The notes beneath the pieces were generated by a model. It did not search any database. It was given only the letters and a program-made list of their open reading frames with translations, and was not told the origin of the DNA. Source: Bacteroidota bacterium (GTDB lineage: Bacteria; Bacteroidota; Bacteroidia; Bacteroidales; VadinHA17). From it: a stretch of DNA of 7,741 nt. A program made the position numbers and the translations under genes. Below are positions 1 to 5,843 of the stretch, in pieces; the stretch's first letter is position 1; the number at the start of each line of letters is the position of its first letter. The stretch spans positions 1 through 7,741 of the forward strand of contig VGGM01000056.1 of the NCBI GenBank assembly GCA_016868515.1, in the 5' to 3' direction.

Positions 1-675
1 GCCGAATTCTTAAAGGAGAATCCTCCTTCATCAGACATGGTGAATTCATCTATGGTACGTGAGGTTGGAATGAACATAGTAAACTCTGTAAACAGGTATT
101 TCGAAATACATAATCTTACCAGCAGGCTCAGCGGCTATGAGTGGGAGTTTACCCTTGTCGATCAGGATGTGCCGAACGCCTGGGCAATGCCTGGAGGTAA
201 GGTGGTGGTCTACAAAGGGTTACTTCCCTTAACTCTTGACAGGGACGGCCTCGCCGTGGTTATCGGTCATGAAATTGCACATGTTGTTGCCCGCCACGGC
301 AATGAGAGAATGAGTCAGGGGCTCCTGGTTCAGTTAGGGGGTATAGCGCTTAGCGAAGCCGTTAAAGAGAAGCCCGAAGAGACACAGAGTATTTTTCTTC
401 TTGCCTATGGTGCCGGCGCGCAACTGGGTGCGATACTTCCCTACTCACGTCAGCATGAGAAAGAGGCCGATCAGCTGGGACTGATCTTTATGTCGATGGC
501 CGGGTACAATCCTGAAAAGGCAGTTGAGTTCTGGGAGAGGATGACATCAATGGGAGGCGGTGAGCGACCTCCTGAGTTCCTCAGTACGCATCCGTCAGAT
601 GAATCGAGAATCAGGGCTATCAGGGCCTTTATCCCGGAGGCAGGGAGGTACAGTCCCGGTGGCGACCGCGGGTAG
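1..675 (+). CDS. M48-family zinc metallopeptidase, 5' end missing
   Basis: The reading frame is open from the first base, so the gene starts upstream of the window; the ATG at 37 is internal. M48 proteases are zinc endopeptidases, and exported members of the LoiP/BepA type act in envelope protein quality control. Visible here are the zinc-binding and catalytic motif HEIAH (codons at 268-282), followed by an arginine- and histidine-rich turn. Downstream is EKEAD, the usual ExxAD element that supplies the third zinc ligand. The C-terminal FLSTHPSDESRIRAI segment is typical of this family. About 224 residues are present. The signal peptide or lipobox would lie in the missing part, so localisation is inferred. 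A terminator follows, which separates the gene from the cytochrome operon; a functional link to that operon is not evident. Confidence 0.93.
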   Translation, partial: AEFLKENPPSSDMVNSSMVREVGMNIVNSVNRYFEIHNLTSRLSGYEWEFTLVDQDVPNAWAMPGGKVVVYKGLLPLTLDRDGLAVVIGHEIAHVVARHGNERMSQGLLVQLGGIALSEAVKEKPEETQSIFLLAYGAGAQLGAILPYSRQHEKEADQLGLIFMSMAGYNPEKAVEFWERMTSMGGGERPPEFLSTHPSDESRIRAIRAFIPEAGRYSPGGDRG

Positions 676-686
676 TTTGATGAATT

Positions 687-739
687 GCCTGCAGGGGTAC
701 TGCAGGCAGACCTGAAAACCCCACAGGTGTCTGCCTTTT
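687..739 (+). terminator. Rho-independent terminator with two overlapping hairpins
   Basis: A perfect 8-bp inverted repeat (687-694 with 700-707, loop GGGTA) is followed by a second stem. In that stem, GGCAGA plus CCTG (705-714) pairs with CAGG plus TCTGCC (724-735), with a 2-nt bulge, and it runs into TTTT (736-739). The second hairpin is the likely terminator of the M48 gene. The two stems share 705-707. Confidence 0.75.
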
Positions 740-752
740 GTCATAAGGAAAG

Positions 753-766
753 TTGATAAATATCAA
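753..766. promoter_or_regulatory. Perfect FNR-type operator (TTGATAAATATCAA)
   Basis: TTGAT-N4-ATCAA matches all ten defined positions of the Escherichia coli FNR consensus, with correct spacing. It lies 88 bp upstream of the first cytochrome start codon, and its centre (759.5) is about 72 bp upstream of the start site expected from the -7 element at 822-829. Activation of the redox operon under low oxygen is the natural inference. An overlapping inverted repeat (GATAAAT at 755-761 with ATTTATC at 766-772) extends the symmetry. TTG at 753 could be misread as a start codon. Confidence 0.7.
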
Positions 767-821
767 TTTATCAGATTATTTATCTCACCTGCACAATCCC
801 GCGGCAGTAATTAATATCGGG

Positions 822-829
822 TATATTTG
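822..829 (+). promoter_or_regulatory. Candidate Bacteroidota -7 promoter element (TATATTTG)
   Basis: TATATTTG is an exact match to the TAnnTTTG -7 element used by Bacteroidota sigma factors. It would start transcription near 832 and leave a leader of roughly 20 nt before the ATG at 855. No clear TTTG -33 element is seen at the usual distance, which fits a promoter depending on an activator at 753-766. Confidence 0.45.
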
Positions 830-854
830 TGAAATAATTAACACTGCAAACAGG

Positions 855-1250
855 ATGTATCAGAGAAAGATAGGTAAAGGGATTCTTGGATTTTCGGCCG
901 TAACGCTGATGGTATCTGTATTGTTATTCTCGTGTGAAAAATACGTATTCGATCCACCTGAGCTTGACCCTGATGAAGAAGTGAGTTTCGCAAATGACAT
1001 CACCCCCTTCTTTACCTCGAAATGTGCAGGCTGTCATGGTGGAGCCATTAATCCCGACCTCAGGGCGGCGAACTCATTCGCAGCGCTTGTTACCGATGCC
1101 ACTCCTGCAACCAGGTATGTTAACACCGTATCGCCTGAGACCAGTCTTATCTATACTAAACTATCAGCCGGAAGCCATGCCACGATAGCTACAGATATTG
1201 AAAAACAAAAAATCCTGAAGTGGATTCAGGACGGAGCCCAGAATAACTAA
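855..1250 (+). CDS. Monoheme cytochrome c lipoprotein
   Basis: A 131-residue protein. Residues 10-26 form a hydrophobic signal ending in LLFSC, so Cys27 is a good lipidation site and the mature protein is probably membrane-anchored facing the periplasm or the surface. The single heme motif CAGCH is at 57-61, in a context (DITPFFTSKCAGCHGG) typical of small monoheme domains that end in WI-x-GA, as here (KWIQDGAQNN). No methionine occurs after the signal peptide, so the usual Met axial ligand is absent; His108 is the only other histidine after the heme site. I chose ATG 855 because it places the lipobox properly. A longer frame from TTG 753 would begin inside the FNR box and span the -7 element. 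It is the first gene of the operon, 19 nt before the next. Role inferred: electron transfer. Confidence 0.88.
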   Translation: MYQRKIGKGILGFSAVTLMVSVLLFSCEKYVFDPPELDPDEEVSFANDITPFFTSKCAGCHGGAINPDLRAANSFAALVTDATPATRYVNTVSPETSLIYTKLSAGSHATIATDIEKQKILKWIQDGAQNN

Positions 1251-1269
1251 ACAGATAAACCCGAAACAA

Positions 1270-2109
1270 ATGAAGAAGATATTTGCCTTGTTGATTGCCG
1301 CCCTGATGTTCGTTTCCGTACTGGCTCAGGAAGAAACAGATTACCCCGTAAGGGATGTTTTCGAAACAGGCATACTAATGGACAATCCGACTGTGCTTAC
1401 ACCTTTCAAAGGTTTACTGGAGTTTCAGATACATCACCGTTTCGGGATTGTAAACAATGGTATCAAGGATGTGTTTGGAATATATGCTCCTTCGAATATC
1501 CGCCTCGGGCTGAACTACGGCATAACCGACCGGATTATGATAGGCGCCGGTTCAACCAAGGATTACAAACTGCAGGATTTCATCATTAAGTATGCCATAC
1601 TGCAGCAGACCGTTTCCGGCAAGGTTCCGGTATCGCTGACTTACTACGGCAACATGGTGGTTGATCTCCGCAATGAGTCGGAGTTTGGGCCGGCCGAAGC
1701 CTACAGGGAGATTCACAGGCTCTCATATTTTAACCAGGTTATTGTAGCAAGAAAAATAAGTGAGGTATTCTCACTGCAGGTGGCACCCACATTCTTTTAC
1801 TTCAACAGTGTTCAAACCGGATACCGGAATGCCAATTTTGCCCTGTCGGTAGGCGGAAGAGCCAGGTTTGCAGCCTCACATGCAATAATCGCCGAATACA
1901 ATCAGGTACTTAACGGGCAGAAGAACGAAGACTTCAATCCCAAACCACAGCTGGCCATTGGCTGGGAGAAAGGTACGGCAACACATGCATTCCAGCTTTT
2001 CTTTGCCAATTATAAAGGAATTGTGCCACAGAGAAACTTCCTTTTCAATCAGAATGACTTCGCCTCGGGCGACTACCTTGTTGGAATGAACATAACAGTG
2101 AAATTCTGA
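1270..2109 (+). CDS. DUF5777-like outer-membrane beta-barrel protein
   Basis: A 279-residue protein with a clear signal peptide (residues 1-19, ending VLAQ). The rest alternates polar and hydrophobic or aromatic residues, with glycine/asparagine turns, as in outer-membrane beta-barrels. The last strand ends in a C-terminal phenylalanine (NITVKF), the usual signal for barrel assembly. The N-terminal part (DVFETGILMDNPTV, FQIHHRFG, APSNIRLGLNYGITD) resembles the Bacteroidota family called DUF5777 beta-barrel; this identification is from memory of the family. It has no heme motif. It lies 19 nt after the lipoprotein cytochrome and 16 nt before the seven-heme cytochrome, so co-transcription is likely. 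The context suggests a pore or sheath that lets electrons or a substrate cross the outer membrane, but the family has no function I can cite. Confidence 0.82.
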   Translation: MKKIFALLIAALMFVSVLAQEETDYPVRDVFETGILMDNPTVLTPFKGLLEFQIHHRFGIVNNGIKDVFGIYAPSNIRLGLNYGITDRIMIGAGSTKDYKLQDFIIKYAILQQTVSGKVPVSLTYYGNMVVDLRNESEFGPAEAYREIHRLSYFNQVIVARKISEVFSLQVAPTFFYFNSVQTGYRNANFALSVGGRARFAASHAIIAEYNQVLNGQKNEDFNPKPQLAIGWEKGTATHAFQLFFANYKGIVPQRNFLFNQNDFASGDYLVGMNITVKF

Positions 2110-2125
2110 AACACGCCCTGTATAA

Positions 2126-3148
2126 ATGAAACTCAAAACCGGACCCGGATATCTTATCCTGCTGTTGCTAGTTCCGTTACTTTTTCTGTACGCGTTTAAC
2201 CTGCCTGTAGTACAGGAAGCAGACGATCCCCAGGAACTTATTGTTAAGGGAGCCGAAAACAATCCCTTCAGTGAGGAGAATGAAACATGTCTTAGATGTC
2301 ACGGTGAGCAGAAATACGAGCTTACCGACCCGGTTACCGGGATGGTTGTAAGAAGGCCAATGTCGGGTAGCTATTACATTGACAGGGATGTTTTCTACCA
2401 GTCGGTCCACTGGAGTTTCGCCTGCCTCGACTGCCACCTGGCCGATTATGGCGAATACCCTCATGCTCTGAGTCTTCGCTTCGAGCCTCCCTATAATTGT
2501 CTCGACTGTCACGGGTATGATGAAACATATGCAAGGTACAAGTTTGAAGACATTGAAACTGAACACCTTAAAAGTGCTCATTATACCCAGACCAATGGTG
2601 AGTTCTCGTGCTGGAATTGCCACAACCCGCACTCTTATCAGGTACTTGCCCGCGAGGGGAAAGACATATTCGAAGTGGTACGCAATTCAAACAATATGTG
2701 CCTTGTTTGTCATGGCGATCCTTTTAAGTTCGGGCTTGTAAGCGACATAGAACCTACTGAAATAATTTCGACTCACAACTGGCTGCCTAACCAGAGGCTT
2801 CACTTCAAAGCAGTCAGGTGCATAGATTGTCATACTGAAATAAATGACAGCCTGCTTGTCTCGCACAATATGAGACCTGCCGAAGAAGCTGTAAAGGGCT
2901 GCGTTAGTTGTCATTCCAGCAACTCCATTCTGATGGGTACACTTTACAAATACGAGGCAAAGGAGTCGAGACGAGAGTATGGTTTTGTTAATTCCGCAAT
3001 CATCAGGAATAACTCGTATGTTATTGGAGCCAACAGAAGCAAGCTCATGAATTACGGAAGTCTTCTGATATTCGGTCTTACTCTTGGCGCGGTTCTTGTT
3101 CATACCTTTTTCAGGATAAGATTCTCCAAAAAGCATCACAATGAGTGA
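2126..3148 (+). CDS. Seven-heme c-type cytochrome with C-terminal membrane anchor
   Basis: A 340-residue protein. An N-terminal hydrophobic stretch (8-24) exports it. Seven CXXCH heme-attachment motifs follow: CLRCH 55, CLDCH 100, CLDCH 125, CWNCH 162, CLVCH 192, CIDCH 232 and CVSCH 259. Eight further histidines lie between residues 95 and 247 (95, 113, 147, 152, 169, 217, 226, 247), enough to give bis-His ligation to all seven hemes. A single membrane helix at about 311-331 anchors the C terminus to the inner membrane, followed by a basic cytoplasmic tail. No catalytic motif of nitrite, tetrathionate or hydroxylamine enzymes is visible, so electron transfer rather than catalysis is inferred. 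Its stop codon overlaps the start of the b-type cytochrome by 8 nt, which implies translational coupling and a complex. It could pass electrons from that subunit to periplasmic partners. Confidence 0.92.
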   Translation: MKLKTGPGYLILLLLVPLLFLYAFNLPVVQEADDPQELIVKGAENNPFSEENETCLRCHGEQKYELTDPVTGMVVRRPMSGSYYIDRDVFYQSVHWSFACLDCHLADYGEYPHALSLRFEPPYNCLDCHGYDETYARYKFEDIETEHLKSAHYTQTNGEFSCWNCHNPHSYQVLAREGKDIFEVVRNSNNMCLVCHGDPFKFGLVSDIEPTEIISTHNWLPNQRLHFKAVRCIDCHTEINDSLLVSHNMRPAEEAVKGCVSCHSSNSILMGTLYKYEAKESRREYGFVNSAIIRNNSYVIGANRSKLMNYGSLLIFGLTLGAVLVHTFFRIRFSKKHHNE

Positions 3149-3758
3149 AAAGTACTATTTCTATCCACGCTGGATAAGAGTGTGGCATACCCTGAATGCT
3201 ATTCTCTGCCTGATGCTTATTGTGAGCGGTATAAGCCTTCAGTATTCCGATACCGATGCTCCCGTGATTAACTTTCAGGCGGCAATAGGAATCCATAATT
3301 TCGCAGGGGTTGCCCTGACATTTAATTATATGATATTCTTTGTCGGAAACCTGTTAACCGAAAACGGAAGGAATTACCTGATGAGGAGAAAAGGCCTGCG
3401 TGACCGGTTGTGGAAGCAATTACGGTACTATGCTTACGGATTTTTCAGGGGAGAGAAGGCTCCCTTTCCTGTTGGTAAAGAGAGGAAGTTTAATCCCCTG
3501 CAACAGATCTCCTATGTAATCGTTATGTATGCTGCAATTCCCCTTCTTTTCTTAACGGGCTGGGCACTGCTGTTTCCGGAATTCATCCTGAAAAAGTTCC
3601 TTGGTTTCAGCGGTATTTTCCTTTCGGCACAGCTCCATATAGCAATGGGTTTCCTTGTGTCGGTGTTCCTCGTAATTCATCTCTATGTCAGCACTATGGG
3701 AAGGACTCCGCTGAGTAATTTCCGTAGTATGATTGATGGCTGGCAGGAGGCACATTAA
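3141..3758 (+). CDS. Di-heme b-type membrane cytochrome (FdnI/HydC/b561-like)
   Basis: A 205-residue protein with four predicted membrane helices (about 15-33, 52-72, 122-145, 160-185). Histidines sit where the family binds two b-hemes: His16 in helix 1 (RVWHTLNA), His52 at the start of helix 2 (GIHNFAG), and His166 and His180 in helix 4. The 14-residue spacing of the last pair equals that of the formate dehydrogenase gamma subunit FdnI (His155 and His169). Such subunits exchange electrons between membrane quinone and a periplasmic partner. No iron-sulfur or molybdopterin subunit is encoded nearby, so the partner is most likely the seven-heme cytochrome whose gene overlaps this one. Together they resemble a split form of Geobacter CbcL, where multiheme c and HydC/FdnI-like parts are fused. 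Quinol oxidation is inferred, not shown. Confidence 0.9.
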   Translation: MSEKYYFYPRWIRVWHTLNAILCLMLIVSGISLQYSDTDAPVINFQAAIGIHNFAGVALTFNYMIFFVGNLLTENGRNYLMRRKGLRDRLWKQLRYYAYGFFRGEKAPFPVGKERKFNPLQQISYVIVMYAAIPLLFLTGWALLFPEFILKKFLGFSGIFLSAQLHIAMGFLVSVFLVIHLYVSTMGRTPLSNFRSMIDGWQEAH

Positions 3759-3790
3759 TATTATGTAACTAAATTTTAATATTCACAATT

Positions 3791-4204
3791 ATGAAAAATG
3801 CGATTTTACTTACTTCTGCAGGGGCTGTTCTGATGGCTTTCCTGCTGATGTCATTCTCGGCATATCAGCAGAAACAGCCCGAGCCATGGCCTGTACCGGC
3901 CGAGTACAAGAATATGGCTAACCCGGTGAAAGCCGATGAAGCATCTGTTAAGCTCGGCGCTGCTGCCTATGCCAGGAACTGCGCATCGTGCCATGGCAGA
4001 ACCGGACTCGGTGATGGTCCTAAGGGCAGGGCTCTAAAGACATTCTCGGGCGACTTCTCAGGAGCCGCCTACCATAACCAGACCGACGGAGAACACTTCT
4101 ACAAAACCAAGTTCGGACGCGGTGAGATGCCGGCTTATGACAAGAAGATTTCCGATACTGATATGTGGCATATGGTTAACTATATGAGAACTTTCAAGAA
4201 ATAA
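3791..4204 (+). CDS. Small class I monoheme cytochrome c
   Basis: A 137-residue protein with a hydrophobic N-terminal signal (about 4-24) that may be cleaved or may serve as an anchor. The heme motif CASCH is at 64-68, followed by GRTGLGDGPKG, a hallmark of class I cytochromes c. Met113 in RGEMPAYDKK is the probable distal heme ligand, and the C-terminal helix (DMWHMVNYMRTF) packs against the heme in this fold. It would be a one-electron periplasmic shuttle. It follows the b-type cytochrome gene after 32 AT-rich bases with no terminator between, and a strong hairpin closes the unit just after it, so I take it as the last gene of the operon. The retained methionine contrasts with the methionine-free lipoprotein cytochrome at the start of the operon, suggesting different redox potentials. 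Confidence 0.93.
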   Translation: MKNAILLTSAGAVLMAFLLMSFSAYQQKQPEPWPVPAEYKNMANPVKADEASVKLGAAAYARNCASCHGRTGLGDGPKGRALKTFSGDFSGAAYHNQTDGEHFYKTKFGRGEMPAYDKKISDTDMWHMVNYMRTFKK

Positions 4205-4233
4205 TCTCAGTAAGAATAGTACTCAGTATTATG

Positions 4234-4266
4234 AAACGGTACGGCTTCGGCTGTACCGTTTTATTT
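4234..4266 (+). terminator. Strong terminator with UUCG tetraloop closing the operon
   Basis: A 12-bp stem (4234-4245 with 4250-4261) carries one G-T wobble and a TTCG loop closed by a C-G pair, the extra-stable tetraloop. It is followed by a T-rich run (4259-4266). It starts 30 nt after the stop codon of the small cytochrome. Confidence 0.88.
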
Positions 4267-4376
4267 CTGACCCTTCTCTCCTCCACAATTATTCGCTTTG
4301 TTAGAGTGCCATCGGTACGATCCTAATTGTGAGTAAGGATGTTTGTCCTTGTTGAGTGTCGTCTCTCCGGGACTAA
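4267..4376. other. Non-coding spacer between convergent genes
   Basis: This is the first part of the 344-nt stretch without a gene between the small cytochrome and the six-heme lipoprotein. I see no supported gene here; short open frames lack family resemblance and run across the array and terminators. A weak 5-bp hairpin (AAGGA at 4335-4339, TCCTT at 4346-4350) is the only local structure noted. Confidence 0.6.
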
Positions 4377-4480
4377 AGTTTACCGGTAACCGATTACTGA
4401 TTACCGAATACATTCTTTTCCATACTCCATGCTCCATGCTCCCCCTGCGCTCTTCGTCCTTCGCCCTGTGATCTGCGCCC
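4377..4480. repeat. Degenerate tandem array of 7-nt units
   Basis: The 104 nt divide into fifteen units in one register, fourteen of 7 nt and one of 6 nt (4440-4445). Every unit but one (ATTCTTT, 4412-4418) ends in C. The first half has units ending TAC or AAC (such as CGGTAAC, CGATTAC, TGATTAC, CGAATAC). The middle is TCCATAC and two identical TCCATGC units (4426-4439). The last part has GC-rich units such as TGCGCTC, TTCGCCC and TGCGCCC. The array ends directly against the terminator at 4481. The unit drifts along the array, as expected of stepwise slippage and divergence. Function unknown. Confidence 0.6.
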
Positions 4481-4520
4481 AAAAAAGAAACGCCCCGGAA
4501 AATTGTTCCGGAGCGTTTCT
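4481..4520 (-). terminator. Rho-independent terminator of the six-heme cytochrome gene
   Basis: Read on the minus strand, a 15-bp stem (4506-4520 with 4486-4500, one wobble pair, 5-nt loop) is followed by an uninterrupted T run (4481-4485 plus the last stem base). It begins 28 nt beyond the stop codon. Confidence 0.92.
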
Positions 4521-4548
4521 GGTTAATTGCCAGGTTTTAGTAAGACCT

Positions 4549-5640
4549 TTATTTAAGCTGTTTCATTCTGTCAATCGAGTTTTGCAGGAGTGCCTTTGTA
4601 TAGGGAGGATTATGCGCATAGAGCCCGCCCGCATCATCACCATCACCAACGGCTACCTTGTAGTTCCAGAAGGCTCCGGCTATGTCGGCCTGATAGGTTC
4701 CCGGTATAGCAAGTCCGGTTGATGAGTTGTAAATGCCAAGCCTTATTAACTCAGTCTTAAGCTCGTCAAGCATCGAATTAACCGCTGCCCTTGAATTATT
4801 ATTTTTGGTAGCAAAAGCCGAGGCCGACTCGGTATGACATGTAATACAGCCAGCCTGAAGGACATACTCGGTTCCCTGAGACTCATATCTCAGAGCCATG
4901 CTGTGCCCTCCCGCCTTATCACCATAGGGTGTTGCCATATGGCAACTGGTGCATGAAAGATTCTTGTGAGAATGGCTGGCGTTGTAAGGTAGCGTTCCGG
5001 CTGTATGATACCCACCGGTATTGGTCATGATGTTTGAGACTGATGAATAGTGCGGTCCCCATCTTGTTTGGGAGGTACTAAGCGTTAAGTTTCCGCTTCC
5101 GACAGCCGGAATAGCCGGACTTGCAGGCCTTGCCTGGTGACAGTTTGCACACAGGTTTCCGGAACTGTTGCTGGCAGTATTGTTGTACTGGCCGCCAATA
5201 CCATTCATGAAGGTAACCGGTGCGGTAGTTGTCAGGGCCAGATCGGTGACTGCAAAATCCTTGTGAACCTGGTGGCATGTATAGCAATTGGGTTGCTGAA
5301 CATCCAAAAATGTCTGGTGAACATTGCCGCCGGTTCCTTTCAGGAACTCCATGAATCCCTGATGGGTATGACACTTCTGGCAGTCGCCAGATGTCCTTCC
5401 GTTTGTGTAGGCGGCCATTTCCCCATTGGCATGCTGCGAATTATCATACTGTAGTTGCTTGGCAGAAATAACAGCTGAGTTGTTATGGCATGCCGAACAT
5501 TTTGCAGTTCCGTCTGTGCCATTAATCCCATCGACTCCGTCGACTCCGTCCTTACCGGCCGGGCCCATAGGCCCCTCACAGGCAATTATTACGAAAACCG
5601 CAAGTGCTGAGATCGAAAGTAGTTTTAGAAGGCTTTTCAT
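4549..5640 (-). CDS. Six-heme c-type cytochrome lipoprotein with collagen-like linker
   Basis: A 363-residue protein. A lipoprotein signal (residues 1-20) ends before Cys21 (VIIAC). Eight consecutive Gly-X-Y triplets (23-46; GPM GPA GKD and so on) form a short collagen-like linker. Six heme motifs follow: CSACH 48, CQKCH 87, CYTCH 119, CANCH 164, CTSCH 230 and CITCH 265. The region after residue 270 lacks heme motifs; it looks helical and ends in HNPPYTKALLQNSIDRMKQ, an ending I have the impression occurs in other multiheme cytochromes. Histidines beside the heme sites (for example His70, His93, His126, His197, His212, His246) could be sixth ligands. It is transcribed alone, towards the redox operon, and diverges from the Crp/Fnr gene. 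Role inferred: envelope-attached electron carrier or reductase of unknown substrate. Confidence 0.9.
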   Translation of the reverse strand: MKSLLKLLSISALAVFVIIACEGPMGPAGKDGVDGVDGINGTDGTAKCSACHNNSAVISAKQLQYDNSQHANGEMAAYTNGRTSGDCQKCHTHQGFMEFLKGTGGNVHQTFLDVQQPNCYTCHQVHKDFAVTDLALTTTAPVTFMNGIGGQYNNTASNSSGNLCANCHQARPASPAIPAVGSGNLTLSTSQTRWGPHYSSVSNIMTNTGGYHTAGTLPYNASHSHKNLSCTSCHMATPYGDKAGGHSMALRYESQGTEYVLQAGCITCHTESASAFATKNNNSRAAVNSMLDELKTELIRLGIYNSSTGLAIPGTYQADIAGAFWNYKVAVGDGDDAGGLYAHNPPYTKALLQNSIDRMKQLK

Positions 5641-5709
5641 ATTGTCAGGGTTTATCGTTGATTATATGACGTGAAGATATGGCTGACGACTGTTAATAAA
5701 TTAACATAA

Positions 5710-5726
5710 GTGGTGATAATCACAAC
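5710..5726. promoter_or_regulatory. Palindrome GTGGTGATAATCACAAC
   Basis: A 17-bp near-perfect palindrome (seven of eight pairs) centred on 5718, with half-sites GTGAT and ATCAC separated by one base. The half-sites look like Crp/Fnr half-sites, but that family normally spaces them by four. Its core GTGATAATCA recurs at 6550 in front of the next gene. Confidence 0.45.
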
Positions 5727-5756
5727 GGTAATTATTGATTATTAATTCATGACCTG

Positions 5757-5770
5757 GTGATATAAATCAA
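5757..5770. promoter_or_regulatory. Probable Crp/Fnr-type operator (GTGATATAAATCAA)
   Basis: GTGAT-N4-ATCAA matches nine of ten positions of the FNR consensus with correct spacing; the left half is also CRP-like. It lies about 80 bp upstream of the regulator start codon and about 124 bp from the divergent cytochrome start, so it could serve autoregulation, the six-heme gene, or both. Confidence 0.55.
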
Positions 5771-5843
5771 CGCGCTTGGTGATATTTGAGATAAATCTTA
5801 AATTGGTACTATCCAAAGTTCTATTTTTACCCGGTTAATAAGC

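Larger units (their letters stand above)
5641..5843. promoter_or_regulatory. Divergent control region between the six-heme cytochrome and Crp/Fnr genes
   Basis: This AT-rich 203-nt region must hold promoters for both flanking genes. GGTGATA occurs three times in direct orientation (5712, 5756, 5778). Also present is a perfect palindrome with 6-bp arms, GTTAAT-AA-ATTAAC (5692-5705). A near match to the -7 consensus lies at 5822-5829 (TATTTTTA) for the regulator; no convincing -33 element is seen on either strand. Confidence 0.55.

Noticed and set aside
2177..2632. Minus-strand open frame opposite the seven-heme cytochrome
   Set aside because: The plus strand encodes clear CXXCH motifs throughout this stretch; the minus frame is a by-product of its codon use.
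2126..3148. Seven-heme protein as a nitrite or tetrathionate reductase
   Set aside because: All heme motifs are plain CXXCH, there is no CXXCK or similar catalytic heme, and enough histidines exist for full bis-His ligation, which favours electron transfer.
4380..4406. Inverted repeat around TTACCGGTAA as a separate hairpin or attachment site
   Set aside because: It falls inside the heptamer array and is explained by neighbouring units of similar sequence; no mobile-element gene is nearby.
4429..4722. Plus-strand open frame of 97 codons
   Set aside because: It begins in the heptamer array, crosses the minus-strand terminator and then runs antisense to the C-terminal part of the six-heme cytochrome; the product resembles no family.
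5692..5705. Palindrome GTTAAT-AA-ATTAAC as an operator
   Set aside because: Symmetry is perfect, but the sequence is very AT-rich, matches no family consensus I can name and has no second copy in the window; kept only as a note in the control-region entry.
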